A program made the translations under genes and the position numbers. This document shows, one piece after another, positions 35,873-44,271 of a stretch of 64,000 bases of DNA. The notes under the pieces were generated by a model. That model saw nothing but the letters and a program-made list of their open reading frames with translations, was not told the DNA's origin and searched no databases. The DNA comes from Chryseolinea lacunae. GTDB lineage: Bacteria > Bacteroidota > Bacteroidia > Cytophagales > Cyclobacteriaceae. The first letter of the stretch is position 1. Every line of letters begins with the position of its first letter. The DNA lies in the NCBI RefSeq assembly GCF_016735595.1, contig NZ_JAERRB010000002.1, forward strand, positions 632,996 through 696,995. Direction: 5' to 3'.

Positions 35873-37849
35873 ATGCGATCCGTTTTTGCAATTACCCTTG
35901 TCGGTTTTATTGTCATCCCTTTTATATGCTCAGCCCAGTTCAATGGATTTCCTTTTGGCGAGGTGACCTACCGCGAACTGAATATAAAAACCTACGAGCA
36001 GGACACCTCCGCCGATGCCGTTGTGCTGAAAGAATTTGGCGAGGCCTACATGGAAGATCACGACGATATGAATCTGATTTTCCGCTATCACGTGAAAATA
36101 AAGATCCTGAAAAAGGCAGGGCTTGAGCGCGCCAATTTCGAAATACCGTTGCGCAAGCAAGACGAGCGAAAAGAGTTTGTCCGGAATGTGCAGGCCTCCA
36201 CCTTCAACGTGGAAAATGGTTCGATGCGCGAAGTGAAGCTCACACAGAAGGAACAATTTTTAGAGAACTACAGCAAGTTTTACGACATCAAGAAGTTCGC
36301 GCTCCCCAACGTGCGCGTGGGAAGCGTCATTGACGTGTCGTATGAGATTGCGTCGCCCTTTCGCTTCAACTTCCGTTCGTGGGAGTTTCAGTCTGACATT
36401 CCGAAAATCGCCAGCGAATACTGGGCGCTTATTCCCGCCAACTATAAATACAACATTTCTCTGCGAGGTTATCTCTCGTTGAAAAGCAACGATAGTGAAA
36501 TCAAACGCGATTGTTTCAAACCCGGAGGTCAGTCGGCCGACTGTGTGTTGATGAAGTTCACCATGGTCGACATTCCCGCCTTCAAAGAAGAAGAATACAT
36601 GACGGCAAAATCGAACTTCCTCTCGGTTGTGAATTTTGAACTGGCCGAGGTTCACTATTTTGATGGGCACAAAGACAAGATCACCCGCGAATGGAAAGAC
36701 ATCGACGACGAGCTGAGGAGGGAAAACAAGTTTGGCATCCAGGTGAGAAGGGGAGAAGACATTGTTGACCAACACGTGAACGTGGTCATTGCCGGCGAAA
36801 CCGACGAACTCGCGAAGGCCCAGAAAATATATGACTTCATAAAAGCGCACTATCGCTGGAACGACGTCTATGGCATCTACAGTGAGTTTGGAATCAGGAA
36901 AGCCTTCGAATCAAAAACCGGAAACGTGGGCGACATCAATTTGTCGCTGGTGGCGGCGTTGAAATATGCGGGCCTTTCGGCCGACCCGTTGATTTTGTCG
37001 ACACGGAAAAACGGACTGGTGAATGAACTCTACCCGGTGGTGACGGATTTTAACTACGTGGTGGCCAAGGTCAACATTAAAGACAAGGTCTACCTGCTCG
37101 ACGCCACAGAAGACTTTGCGTCTTTCGGCATGTTGCCCGAGCGCTGCCTCAATGGCAAGGGACGTGTGATGGCCGAGAAGGAATCGTATTGGTATGACCT
37201 GAAACCCGCAGACAAGGAGCGCACGGTCACCATTGTGAACCTCGCGCTGGCAAACACCGGTCTGGCCAAGGGCACCATCAACAATACCTATTTCGGTTAT
37301 GAAGCAGCCACCCAGCGCGCCTTGATTGCATCCTACGGAAGCGAAAAGGAATACGTGGGCAAGGTCACCAAAAACTTGAACGGCATCACGGTGACCGGCT
37401 ATCATTTCGAAAACGTGGACGACCTGAAAAAGCCCCTCATTGTGAAATACGATGTGGAGGCGGAGGTCTATGACGCCTCGGCCCACGACAACTTCCTGTT
37501 CAATCCCTTCCTCATGGAGCGCACGAACAACAACCCGTTCAAGTCGCCCGAACGCCTCTATCCCGTCGACTTTGGCCCGCCCCTCGAACAAACCGTGGTG
37601 CTGGTGATGGACTATCCCGAAGAACTGGAACTGAGCGAATTGCCGGAAAAGGTTGGACTGGCATTGCCGGCCGCAGGCGGACGCTACATGTACAATGTGC
37701 AGAATGTCGGCCATACGGTGACCGTGAACAGCTCGTTCCTCATCAACAAAACCGTTTATAGCCCCGCGGAATATCATTATCTGAAAGAGCTTTTCGACCG
37801 GGTGGTGGCAGCACAGAGAACGGATCTTGTCTTCAAAAAGAAATCCTGA
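35873..37849 (+). CDS. DUF3857 and transglutaminase-like protein
   Basis: A 658-residue exported protein with signal peptide ending ICSAQ. N-terminal DUF3857 domain (YMEDHDDMNLIFRYHVKIKIL; LPNVRVGSVIDVSYEI), a transglutaminase-like core with IYDFIKAHYRW and NVGDINLSLVAALKYAGL in place of the canonical Cys block: the position usually held by Cys is occupied by Asp/Ile, so it may be catalytically inactive. A DUF3858-like beta tail follows. Role unknown; likely periplasmic or surface. TATCTTGG at 35842-35849 is a near -7 element. Confidence 0.82.
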   Translation: MRSVFAITLVGFIVIPFICSAQFNGFPFGEVTYRELNIKTYEQDTSADAVVLKEFGEAYMEDHDDMNLIFRYHVKIKILKKAGLERANFEIPLRKQDERKEFVRNVQASTFNVENGSMREVKLTQKEQFLENYSKFYDIKKFALPNVRVGSVIDVSYEIASPFRFNFRSWEFQSDIPKIASEYWALIPANYKYNISLRGYLSLKSNDSEIKRDCFKPGGQSADCVLMKFTMVDIPAFKEEEYMTAKSNFLSVVNFELAEVHYFDGHKDKITREWKDIDDELRRENKFGIQVRRGEDIVDQHVNVVIAGETDELAKAQKIYDFIKAHYRWNDVYGIYSEFGIRKAFESKTGNVGDINLSLVAALKYAGLSADPLILSTRKNGLVNELYPVVTDFNYVVAKVNIKDKVYLLDATEDFASFGMLPERCLNGKGRVMAEKESYWYDLKPADKERTVTIVNLALANTGLAKGTINNTYFGYEAATQRALIASYGSEKEYVGKVTKNLNGITVTGYHFENVDDLKKPLIVKYDVEAEVYDASAHDNFLFNPFLMERTNNNPFKSPERLYPVDFGPPLEQTVVLVMDYPEELELSELPEKVGLALPAAGGRYMYNVQNVGHTVTVNSSFLINKTVYSPAEYHYLKELFDRVVAAQRTDLVFKKKS

Positions 37850-38016
37850 GCGATGCGACCATTCGCGGCGACTTTGTTGGCGTTGCCGGGTCCGCCGAAG
37901 GTTCTGGCTGAGGGCCTAATGCAGGCCGGCTGTTCCCTTAATCTCCACATTCGGGCATTGATCGATTTATTTTGAGATTAATACAAGAATGGTGTGCCTT
38001 TATAGGAACCGTGCCT

Positions 38017-38024
38017 TACCTTTG
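38017..38024 (+). promoter_or_regulatory. -7 element TACCTTTG
   Basis: A full TAnnTTTG match 28 bases ahead of the ATG at 38052. Confidence 0.5.
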
Positions 38025-38051
38025 AACCATCTTTGGTTTAAACGATCAGCT

Positions 38052-38651
38052 ATGAAAACGTCTCTGGTGTTGTGTGCTTGTCTGCTGGCTTGTTCCCTTT
38101 CTTTTGCGCAGACGGCCACCGAAGCTGTTCAAGGTGCCCACACCTTACGCGAACGCTTCCTGCTCATGAAGTCAAAGTCGCAAAGCTATGGCGACTATAA
38201 AGTTATCAAGGAGTTTGTGCTGGACGGGGTCTGGAAAATTGTGACCGATTCGCTCACCGCCAAAGACGCTGCGATCCGCGCCGGCCAGGCCAATGTGAAC
38301 GGTCTGAAAGCCGAGTTGAGCAAAACCGTGGCCGCCCTCAATGCCAAAGAAAAATCCATGGAGGACGTTATGTATGCCAGCACGCACATCACGGTGCTGG
38401 GAATAGATTTTAACAAAGGTGTTTTTCTCACCGTGGTCGCCTCCATTCTCGGCGGGCTCATCGCGTTTGTGGCCATTGTTTTTGGCCGCATGAAACTGCA
38501 AAGCAAATCGTTGAGCGAAAGAAACCTGGCCGTGAGTGCCCTCACCAACGAGTTTGAGGAATACAAGCACCGCGCCATGGACAAGCAAACCAAACTTTCG
38601 CGCGAGCTGCAAGACGAACGCAACAAGCTGGCGTCTATGCGGCATTCGTAG
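38052..38651 (+). CDS. Hypothetical membrane protein with coiled coils
   Basis: A 199-residue protein with a signal peptide (LVLCACLLACSLSFAQ), a periplasmic helical segment with coiled-coil character (AIRAGQANVNGLKAELSKTVAALNA), one membrane helix at about 120-142 (GVFLTVVASILGGLIAFVAIVFG) and a charged cytoplasmic coiled coil (MDKQTKLSRELQDERNKLASM). The ATG at 38052 is chosen over an upstream start at 37989 because the signal peptide begins there and a -7 element lies just ahead. Function unknown. It converges with a histidine kinase gene 114 bases away. Confidence 0.65.
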   Translation: MKTSLVLCACLLACSLSFAQTATEAVQGAHTLRERFLLMKSKSQSYGDYKVIKEFVLDGVWKIVTDSLTAKDAAIRAGQANVNGLKAELSKTVAALNAKEKSMEDVMYASTHITVLGIDFNKGVFLTVVASILGGLIAFVAIVFGRMKLQSKSLSERNLAVSALTNEFEEYKHRAMDKQTKLSRELQDERNKLASMRHS

Positions 38652-38765
38652 AAATATTCGGGAAGACAACTACCATAAGAATTTAAGGCAGGCCTGGGTC
38701 GGACGCAACGTGTTGCGGCGGTTCGGGCCTTCTGCTTTCCGGAAGGTTCTGTTGCCAGTAAAAAA

Positions 38766-40658
38766 TCAAAGGGGCAGTTCCACAATGAACTTTGATCCCC
38801 GGTTCTCATCGCTTTCCACTACGATATTTCCATTGAGGGCGTTCACCAACTCTTTCACGATAGACAGGCCCAGGCCTGACGAACTTTCGCCGGCGGTGGG
38901 CCGGGCCGAGAGCCGTTGAAATTTGCCAAACAGTTTTTCGCGGTCCTGCTTCGAAATGCCCGGCCCCTGGTCGAGCACCTCGAACCGGATATAGGTTTCG
39001 GTGCGGATAACCGAGATGGCCACCTCGCGATAAGACGGCGAAAACTTGATGGCGTTCGAAATCAGATTTTCCAGGATGCGCGAAAGCATTTCGGGGTCGG
39101 TATGGAAATGAAAATCGGGCACATGGTCCTGGAGGATGAGGGAAATGTTTTTCTTCTGGGCACTTTCCCGAAACACCTGATACTGTTTTTTCAGGAGGGC
39201 ACTGATGGCTACGTATTCCTTGTTCACCGTGTTGAGCCCTTGCTCGATACGATTGATGTCCAGCAGGTTTTTGATAAGCATTTGCATGTTGATGCTGGAG
39301 TCTTCCATCATGCGCAAATACTGCAATTGATCGGCCGTGAGGTTGTGCGCCTGCATCTTGATGAGGTTGATCAGCCCCAGCACACCATTGAGCGGACTTT
39401 TTAAATCGTGGGTGGCGATGCCGAGGAAGTGGTTCTTCTCTTCGTTCAGCCGGATCAGCACGGCATTGGCATCGAGCAGTTGCAATTCCAGCTTTTTTCG
39501 TTCGGTGAGGTCAATAACCGCGCTCCGGCTGGAGATGTATTCACCTTGGGCGTTGTAGATGGCGGTGGCGTTGATGAGCACTGGAAAGCATGTGCCGTCT
39601 TTTCGTTGCATTTCAAACTCCAGGTTTCTGATTTCTCCTTGTTGCTTGAAGGTCTGAAATTTTTTATCAAACAATCTCGCGCTGGTGGGTGTGATCAGAT
39701 TTTTGAACTTCAATTTGCCAACAACCTCTTCCCGTGTGTAGCCCAGCCAGTTCAGTTCGGTAGCGTTCATCCGTTGCAAGGTGCCGTCTGCTGCAAGCGA
39801 ATGATACCCGCACGGTGCGTTGTCGTAGAGGTCGCGGATTTCGCGCAGGGTGTCTTCGGCAAAGGCGCTGCTGGTTTGAAGGGCGTCGTAGAACGATTCG
39901 AGCTCTTCGAAATTTTCCTGGATGTCTTTGTTCAGCTTTTCGGTGAGATGATTTTTCTTTTCCAGTTCCAGGGTGCGATCGTGCACCTTTTGTTCCAGCG
40001 TGCGGTTAGCTTCGTGAAGACCTGTGAGCAATTCGCGGTTGCGCCGGTTTTGCAGCAGCAGCACATACAGTGCATAGCCCGACACCAGGCTGATCAGGAA
40101 AAAGCTGGCGTAGTGAATGGTGTCGTTGATAAAATAGATGGTGCGCAGCCGGTTGTTCCGGAGGTTCAGTTGCGTGTCTTCATAGTCGCGGATGCGGTCC
40201 AGAGCGCTACGCAAATGGTCCATGCTGATTTTCCCGGAGTCGTTTTTAATAAAGGCCACAGTGGCGGCTTGTCCTTGCGTTTGAAGCAGCGTGAGTGATT
40301 TCCGCAGTTCCTGGCGCTTCTGCTGCACCAGGGGCACGATGTCGCGATGAAACAAATCGCTCATCACCGGATTGTCGTCGGTTAGGCTGCTGAGCGTGTT
40401 CACTTTCGCATCGACGATGGCAATGGCGGTTTCGTAAGGCAGCAGGTAGGACGAATCGCCGGTGAGCACAAAGCCACGTTGCCCGGTTTCTGCATCCAGC
40501 AAGGTGGTGAGCAACGAATAGGATTCATGAATTACCTCGTGCGCATGATTCAACAACTGTGTAGTTTCTTTTTTCTCGGCCACATTATAATACTTAATGG
40601 CGCCGCTGAGCAGCGTCAGCAGTATGGATGCTACGAGGTAGTTTGCTACACGACGCAT
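38766..40658 (-). CDS. Membrane sensor histidine kinase (CHASE3-PAS-HisKA-HATPase)
   Basis: A 630-residue kinase. An N-terminal membrane helix, a periplasmic CHASE3-type helical bundle (LLDAETGQRGFVLTGDSSYLLPY), a second helix (YASFFLISLVSGYALYVLLL), a coiled coil, a PAS domain (LNWLGYTREEVVGK; RNLEFEMQRKDGTCFPVLIN), the phosphoacceptor H-box ATHDLKSPLNGVLGLI, and a HATPase domain (NLISNAIKFSP, DQGPGISKQDREKLFGKF, GLGLSIVKEL). The ATG at 40658 is the first good start; a TTG lies 24 bases upstream. No response regulator is adjacent, so its partner is elsewhere. Signal unknown. Confidence 0.9.
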   Translation of the reverse strand: MRRVANYLVASILLTLLSGAIKYYNVAEKKETTQLLNHAHEVIHESYSLLTTLLDAETGQRGFVLTGDSSYLLPYETAIAIVDAKVNTLSSLTDDNPVMSDLFHRDIVPLVQQKRQELRKSLTLLQTQGQAATVAFIKNDSGKISMDHLRSALDRIRDYEDTQLNLRNNRLRTIYFINDTIHYASFFLISLVSGYALYVLLLQNRRNRELLTGLHEANRTLEQKVHDRTLELEKKNHLTEKLNKDIQENFEELESFYDALQTSSAFAEDTLREIRDLYDNAPCGYHSLAADGTLQRMNATELNWLGYTREEVVGKLKFKNLITPTSARLFDKKFQTFKQQGEIRNLEFEMQRKDGTCFPVLINATAIYNAQGEYISSRSAVIDLTERKKLELQLLDANAVLIRLNEEKNHFLGIATHDLKSPLNGVLGLINLIKMQAHNLTADQLQYLRMMEDSSINMQMLIKNLLDINRIEQGLNTVNKEYVAISALLKKQYQVFRESAQKKNISLILQDHVPDFHFHTDPEMLSRILENLISNAIKFSPSYREVAISVIRTETYIRFEVLDQGPGISKQDREKLFGKFQRLSARPTAGESSSGLGLSIVKELVNALNGNIVVESDENRGSKFIVELPL

Positions 40659-41006
40659 GTGAGGTTGGAATGGGCGTGTCAATAAGATACAAAATTTAAT
40701 GCGTATATGCTAGAAAATCATGCCGGTTCGCCCGCGGTGACCATCCTTGGTTTGGCATGGTACTTAAATTAGTATTGCCGGATTAATCTTACCCCCGTAA
40801 GGACGCTGGCCAGTTCTCTATCACTTTCAGAGCCAGCAAGCTCTTGCGGCCCGGACCGGCAGCGCTGCCGGAATGCTCATGGTGGCAGGGGATGCACACC
40901 CAATGGTGTGTTGAGGCGGTTTATAAAATTTCGGGAAACCTTACCTTTAGCTGTAACCTAATAGGAAACCCTGAGTTTCCCATCTTGAAAACTTTTACCT
41001 CCGGAT
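40659..41006. other. Divergent intergenic region
   Basis: About 350 bases with no gene. It holds a perfect palindrome CCGGCAGCGCTGCCGG (40856-40871), a GCTGGC/GCCAGC pair near 40805-40837, and the -7 element for the sigma factor gene. A TTAAATTTTGTATC stretch near 40690 (minus strand) may serve the kinase. Confidence 0.5.
40942..40949 (+). promoter_or_regulatory. -7 element TACCTTTA ahead of the ECF sigma gene
   Basis: One base from the consensus, about 58 bases ahead of the start codon. Confidence 0.4.
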
Positions 41007-41561
41007 TTGGAAGCACTGACCGACAATGCCTTGATGCTGAAGGTCAAGGACAACGACCTTGACAAGCTGGGACTGCTTTTTGAGCGCTACAAAAGGCCGT
41101 TGTTTGGCTTCTTCTATGGCATGAACAAGGATGCCGAACTGAGCGAAGACCTCGTGCAGAATGTTTTCCTGCGGATTTTGAAGTACCGCTACCTCTTCCG
41201 CGGAGAGGGCGACTTCCGGACGTGGATGTATCACATCGCGCGCAATGTGAACCACGACCACTTCCGCAAAGACAAACTGAAGGCAAAAGATTCACTCGAA
41301 AACTGGCAGGAACGCCTGGGCACAGACGAAAACCGGTCGACCGAATATCAGAAAGATGAAGAATTGCAACTTCTCTCCATGGCCATGGACAGATTGCCGG
41401 AAGACAAACGCGAGGTGCTGCTGCTCAGCAAATTTCAGGACAAGAAGTATAAAGAGATCGGCGAAATCCTCGGATGCTCCGAGGGTGCCGTGAAAGTGAA
41501 AGTCTTCAGAGCCCTGCAGGATCTGAAGGCTGTGTATAGGGAATTGGAAAAACACATGTGA
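41007..41561 (+). CDS. ECF-type RNA polymerase sigma factor
   Basis: A 184-residue sigma-70 of the extracytoplasmic-function class. Region 2 is clear (LGLLFERYKRPLFGFFYGMN; AELSEDLVQNVFLRILKY; DFRTWMYHIARNVNHDHFR) as is region 4 (LPEDKREVLLLSKFQDKKYK; EIGEILGCSEGAVKVKVFRA). The start is taken as TTG 41007 because EALTDNALMLKVKDND matches the usual N-terminus; the first ATG, at 41034, would cut it. The next gene starts four bases after the stop and encodes a probable anti-sigma factor. Confidence 0.9.
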   Translation: MEALTDNALMLKVKDNDLDKLGLLFERYKRPLFGFFYGMNKDAELSEDLVQNVFLRILKYRYLFRGEGDFRTWMYHIARNVNHDHFRKDKLKAKDSLENWQERLGTDENRSTEYQKDEELQLLSMAMDRLPEDKREVLLLSKFQDKKYKEIGEILGCSEGAVKVKVFRALQDLKAVYRELEKHM

Positions 41562-41564
41562 TTT

Positions 41565-42350
41565 ATGAACACCGAGAGAATACAAGAACTGATCGCCAAA
41601 TATAACGCCGCCCAGGCCGACCCCGTGGAACTGAAGCTCATTGAAAAGCTGATTGAAGAGGGGCTGATAGACCTTGGCGAACTGCACGAATTGCAGGCTT
41701 TGGATGAGCGGCTCGACCGCATGACCCTGCCGGCCCCATCGATGCAGCTCAACGACACCTTCTATCACATGCTGGCCCAGGAGAAGAAAAGCGCAGCCGG
41801 ATTTTCGTGGAAAGCATTTTTTGCATGGCCCGACTTTGCACCCCGCCTGGCCTTTGCTTCGGTAACCCTGCTGTTGGGTTTGGCCGCGGGCTTCTTGCTG
41901 CGGGCACCGGGGCAACAGAAAGATGAACAGATCGGACGCCTGGGTGAAGAAGTGCGCGACTTGAAAGAAATGATGATGCTGTCGTTGCTCGAAAAGGAAT
42001 CGGCCACCGACCGTCTCAAAGCAGTGAGCCTCACCGAAGACATGGATCAGGCCAGCCATAAAGTGACCAGCGCCTTGTTGCAAACCCTTAACCACGACGA
42101 CAACGTGAACGTGCGCCTTGCCGCCCTGGAAGCCTTGAAGCCTTATGTGAAGGATAGCAAAGTGCGCGAAGAACTGATTCGTTCCATCAGCAAACAAGAC
42201 TCGCCCCTGGTGCAGTTGTCGCTGGCCGAAGTGATGGCGCAATTGCAAGTGAAGTCGTCGGTGAAGGAACTGGAAAAAATTCTCAAGAACGAGAACACAC
42301 CCGTGGACGTGAAAAAGAAAATACGCGAAAGCATTCAGGTGATCATATAA
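41565..42350 (+). CDS. Probable anti-sigma factor with HEAT-type repeats
   Basis: A 261-residue single-span protein. Residues 1-85 are cytoplasmic, acidic and helical (IQELIAKYNAAQADPVELKL), the position for sigma binding. One membrane helix lies at about 90-111 (APRLAFASVTLLLGLAAGFLL). A coiled coil follows (EQIGRLGEEVRDLKEMMML), then HEAT-like pairs of helices (DDNVNVRLAALEALKPY; KDSKVREELIRSIS; SPLVQLSLAEVMAQL) to the end. Anti-sigma role is inferred from position directly after an ECF sigma gene and from topology; no ZAS zinc motif is seen. The repeat part would be periplasmic and could sense a partner. Confidence 0.7.
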   Translation: MNTERIQELIAKYNAAQADPVELKLIEKLIEEGLIDLGELHELQALDERLDRMTLPAPSMQLNDTFYHMLAQEKKSAAGFSWKAFFAWPDFAPRLAFASVTLLLGLAAGFLLRAPGQQKDEQIGRLGEEVRDLKEMMMLSLLEKESATDRLKAVSLTEDMDQASHKVTSALLQTLNHDDNVNVRLAALEALKPYVKDSKVREELIRSISKQDSPLVQLSLAEVMAQLQVKSSVKELEKILKNENTPVDVKKKIRESIQVII

Positions 42351-42383
42351 CGGTCTCCAAAAAAAATCGAAAACTACAACCGT

Positions 42384-43274
42384 ATGAAAACATGGATAAC
42401 CCTGGGACTTATGGCGATGGCGATGCTGCCACTGGCCGCCCAAACACACACCGAAAAAGTGGTAAAAGAACTCTCCTTCGAAAAGAAGAATGCCGCCAAC
42501 GCGGTGATGATTGCCAACATCAACGGAAGCATCAAGGTGGTGGGCTATGAAGGCGAAAAAATTCTGGTGGAGGTCACCAAAACCATCAACGCCAAAAGCG
42601 CCGCGCGCCTCGAAAAAGGCAAGAGTGAAATTCAACTTGGTGTGGTCGACCTGGCCGATTCGCTCATCCTCTATGTGGCCGGCGAATGTGGATCGTTTGG
42701 CAAACAAGATCACAAACACAACAATCACAACAACCGGAACTGGGGCTATTCGTGGAACAACAACTGCGACAATTGCCGCCACGACTACGACTACAAAATG
42801 GATTTTGTGGTGAAGGTTCCCTATTCCATCAACCTTTCGGTGAGCACGGTGAACAACGGCGATGTGGACGTTGAAAATGTGAAAGGCGCCGTGATGGCCA
42901 ACAACGTGAACGGAAGCATCCGCCTGCAGAATCTTATTGGCGAGGCCGAGGCCAGCACCATCAACGGCAACGTGGATGTGGAGTATGCAAAGAACCCGCC
43001 ACAGGATTGCCGCTTCTACACGCTCAACGGCGACATCAATGCCTGGTTTCAAAAAGGGCTGGCGGCCAACCTTTCGTTCGAGAGCTTCAATGGAAGTTTT
43101 TACACCAACATCGAAAAGCTGGAGCCTATGCCGGTAACGGTCGAGAAGAAAGATTCCAACAAGGGCATAAAATATAAAGTGAACGACAATCGCTTCAAAG
43201 TAGGAACCGGCGGCGCAAACCTCGACTTCGAAACGTTTAACGGCGATGTCTATCTGAAGGAGAAAACAAATTAA
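42384..43274 (+). CDS. Exported DUF4097-like beta-repeat protein with His/Cys-rich insert
   Basis: A 296-residue exported protein with signal peptide MKTWITLGLMAMAMLPLAAQ. The body is a repeating beta pattern typical of DUF4097 (ANINGSIKVVGYEGEKILVE; STVNNGDVDVENVKGAVMAN; STINGNVDVEY; ETFNGDVYLKEKTN). Residues about 102-137 form an insert rich in H, N, C and D (C102, H110, H112, H115, C128, C131, H133) that could bind a metal ion. It lies 33 bases after the HEAT-repeat gene and is probably the downstream part of the sigma operon. It may act as a sensor or output of the stress response. Confidence 0.75.
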   Translation: MKTWITLGLMAMAMLPLAAQTHTEKVVKELSFEKKNAANAVMIANINGSIKVVGYEGEKILVEVTKTINAKSAARLEKGKSEIQLGVVDLADSLILYVAGECGSFGKQDHKHNNHNNRNWGYSWNNNCDNCRHDYDYKMDFVVKVPYSINLSVSTVNNGDVDVENVKGAVMANNVNGSIRLQNLIGEAEASTINGNVDVEYAKNPPQDCRFYTLNGDINAWFQKGLAANLSFESFNGSFYTNIEKLEPMPVTVEKKDSNKGIKYKVNDNRFKVGTGGANLDFETFNGDVYLKEKTN

Positions 43275-43383
43275 GCATCAACAAGTAAAAACAACGGAGC
43301 CCACACCGGCGAAGGTGCACCTTCGACACGAGGCGTGTGTCTCCATCAAAACAAACGGACACGTATTCAAGACAAGAACGACT

Positions 43384-44202
43384 ATGAAAAAGCAACTGAT
43401 AATAGCCATCTCCTCCATAACCCTCGGGCTCATGCTGATCGCCACCTCCATCGCGTGGTCGCAAACCAGCAACCAATTCACCGTGCCGCTCACCGATCCT
43501 GGCAAGAAAGGAAAACTGAGAGCACACATCAACTATGGATCCATTACCGTGAAGGGCACGGCGCGCAAAGACATCCTGGTGAAATATTCGGGAGAAGCAG
43601 ACGAAGACAAAGGTGGCGCCACCAAAGACGGGCTGCGCCGTGTGGGCGGCAGTGGCATGGACCTGGAAGTGACCGAGAACGAAAACAATGTGAAAGTGTC
43701 GTCCGATTCGTGGAGCCACAAAATGAGTCTTGAAATTGAAGTGCCCTCCGGCATGGACCTCGACGTGAAGACCTACAACGACGGCGATCTTGTGGTGAAC
43801 AACATTCAAGGCACCATCGAGCTCACCAACTACAACGGCGAAATCACGGCCACCAGCATTTCCGGATCGGTAGTGGCCACTACTTATAACGGCACCATCA
43901 AAGTGACGTTCGACAAAGTGACTGAAGGAACCCCGATGTCCTACTCAACCTACAACGGCGATGTGGACCTCACGTTCCCGGCCACGGTGAAGGCCACCTT
44001 CAAAATGAAAACGGAACAAGGCGACATCTACTCGGGTTTTGATGTGAACTTTCAAAGCACGGGACCCGTGCAAAAGAAGGACACGAAGTCGGGTGTCTAT
44101 AAAATCGTGATCGACGAATGGAAACGCGGCGATGTGAATGGCGGTGGCCCCGAAGTTACCATCAAGAACTACAACGGCGACATCTTCCTTCGTAAAAAAT
44201 AA
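43384..44202 (+). CDS. Exported DUF4097-like beta-repeat protein
   Basis: A 272-residue exported protein; signal peptide KKQLIIAISSITLGLMLIAT then SIAWSQ. The mature part shows the same beta-repeat pattern (AHINYGSITVKGTARKDILV; KTYNDGDLVVNNIQGTIELT; NYNGEITATSISGSVVATTY; ENYNGDIFL-like end KNYNGDIFLRKK), without the His/Cys insert of its neighbour. The ATG at 43384 is chosen because the hydrophobic signal starts there; the frame upstream is not family-like. A strong terminator follows, closing the sigma-factor operon. Confidence 0.75.
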   Translation: MKKQLIIAISSITLGLMLIATSIAWSQTSNQFTVPLTDPGKKGKLRAHINYGSITVKGTARKDILVKYSGEADEDKGGATKDGLRRVGGSGMDLEVTENENNVKVSSDSWSHKMSLEIEVPSGMDLDVKTYNDGDLVVNNIQGTIELTNYNGEITATSISGSVVATTYNGTIKVTFDKVTEGTPMSYSTYNGDVDLTFPATVKATFKMKTEQGDIYSGFDVNFQSTGPVQKKDTKSGVYKIVIDEWKRGDVNGGGPEVTIKNYNGDIFLRKK

Positions 44203-44227
44203 GCGTCAGTAAAAATTCAGGAGACAC

Positions 44228-44271
44228 ATCTCTGTGCGGCAAACCGGTTGTGGCACAGAGATTTTTTTTTT
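44228..44271 (+). terminator. Rho-independent terminator closing the sigma operon
   Basis: ATCTCTGTGC (44228-44237) pairs with GCACAGAGAT (44253-44262), with a T tract to 44271. Its T tract overlaps the last codon of the convergent OmpA-type gene. Confidence 0.9.

Noticed and set aside
37938-37981. Hairpin TTAATCTC/GAGATTAA
   Set aside because: An 8-bp stem with a 28-base loop in AT-rich DNA, expected by chance.
41292-43052. Minus-strand frame of 586 residues over the sigma operon
   Set aside because: Shadow rich in H, V and F, lying opposite clearly coding genes.
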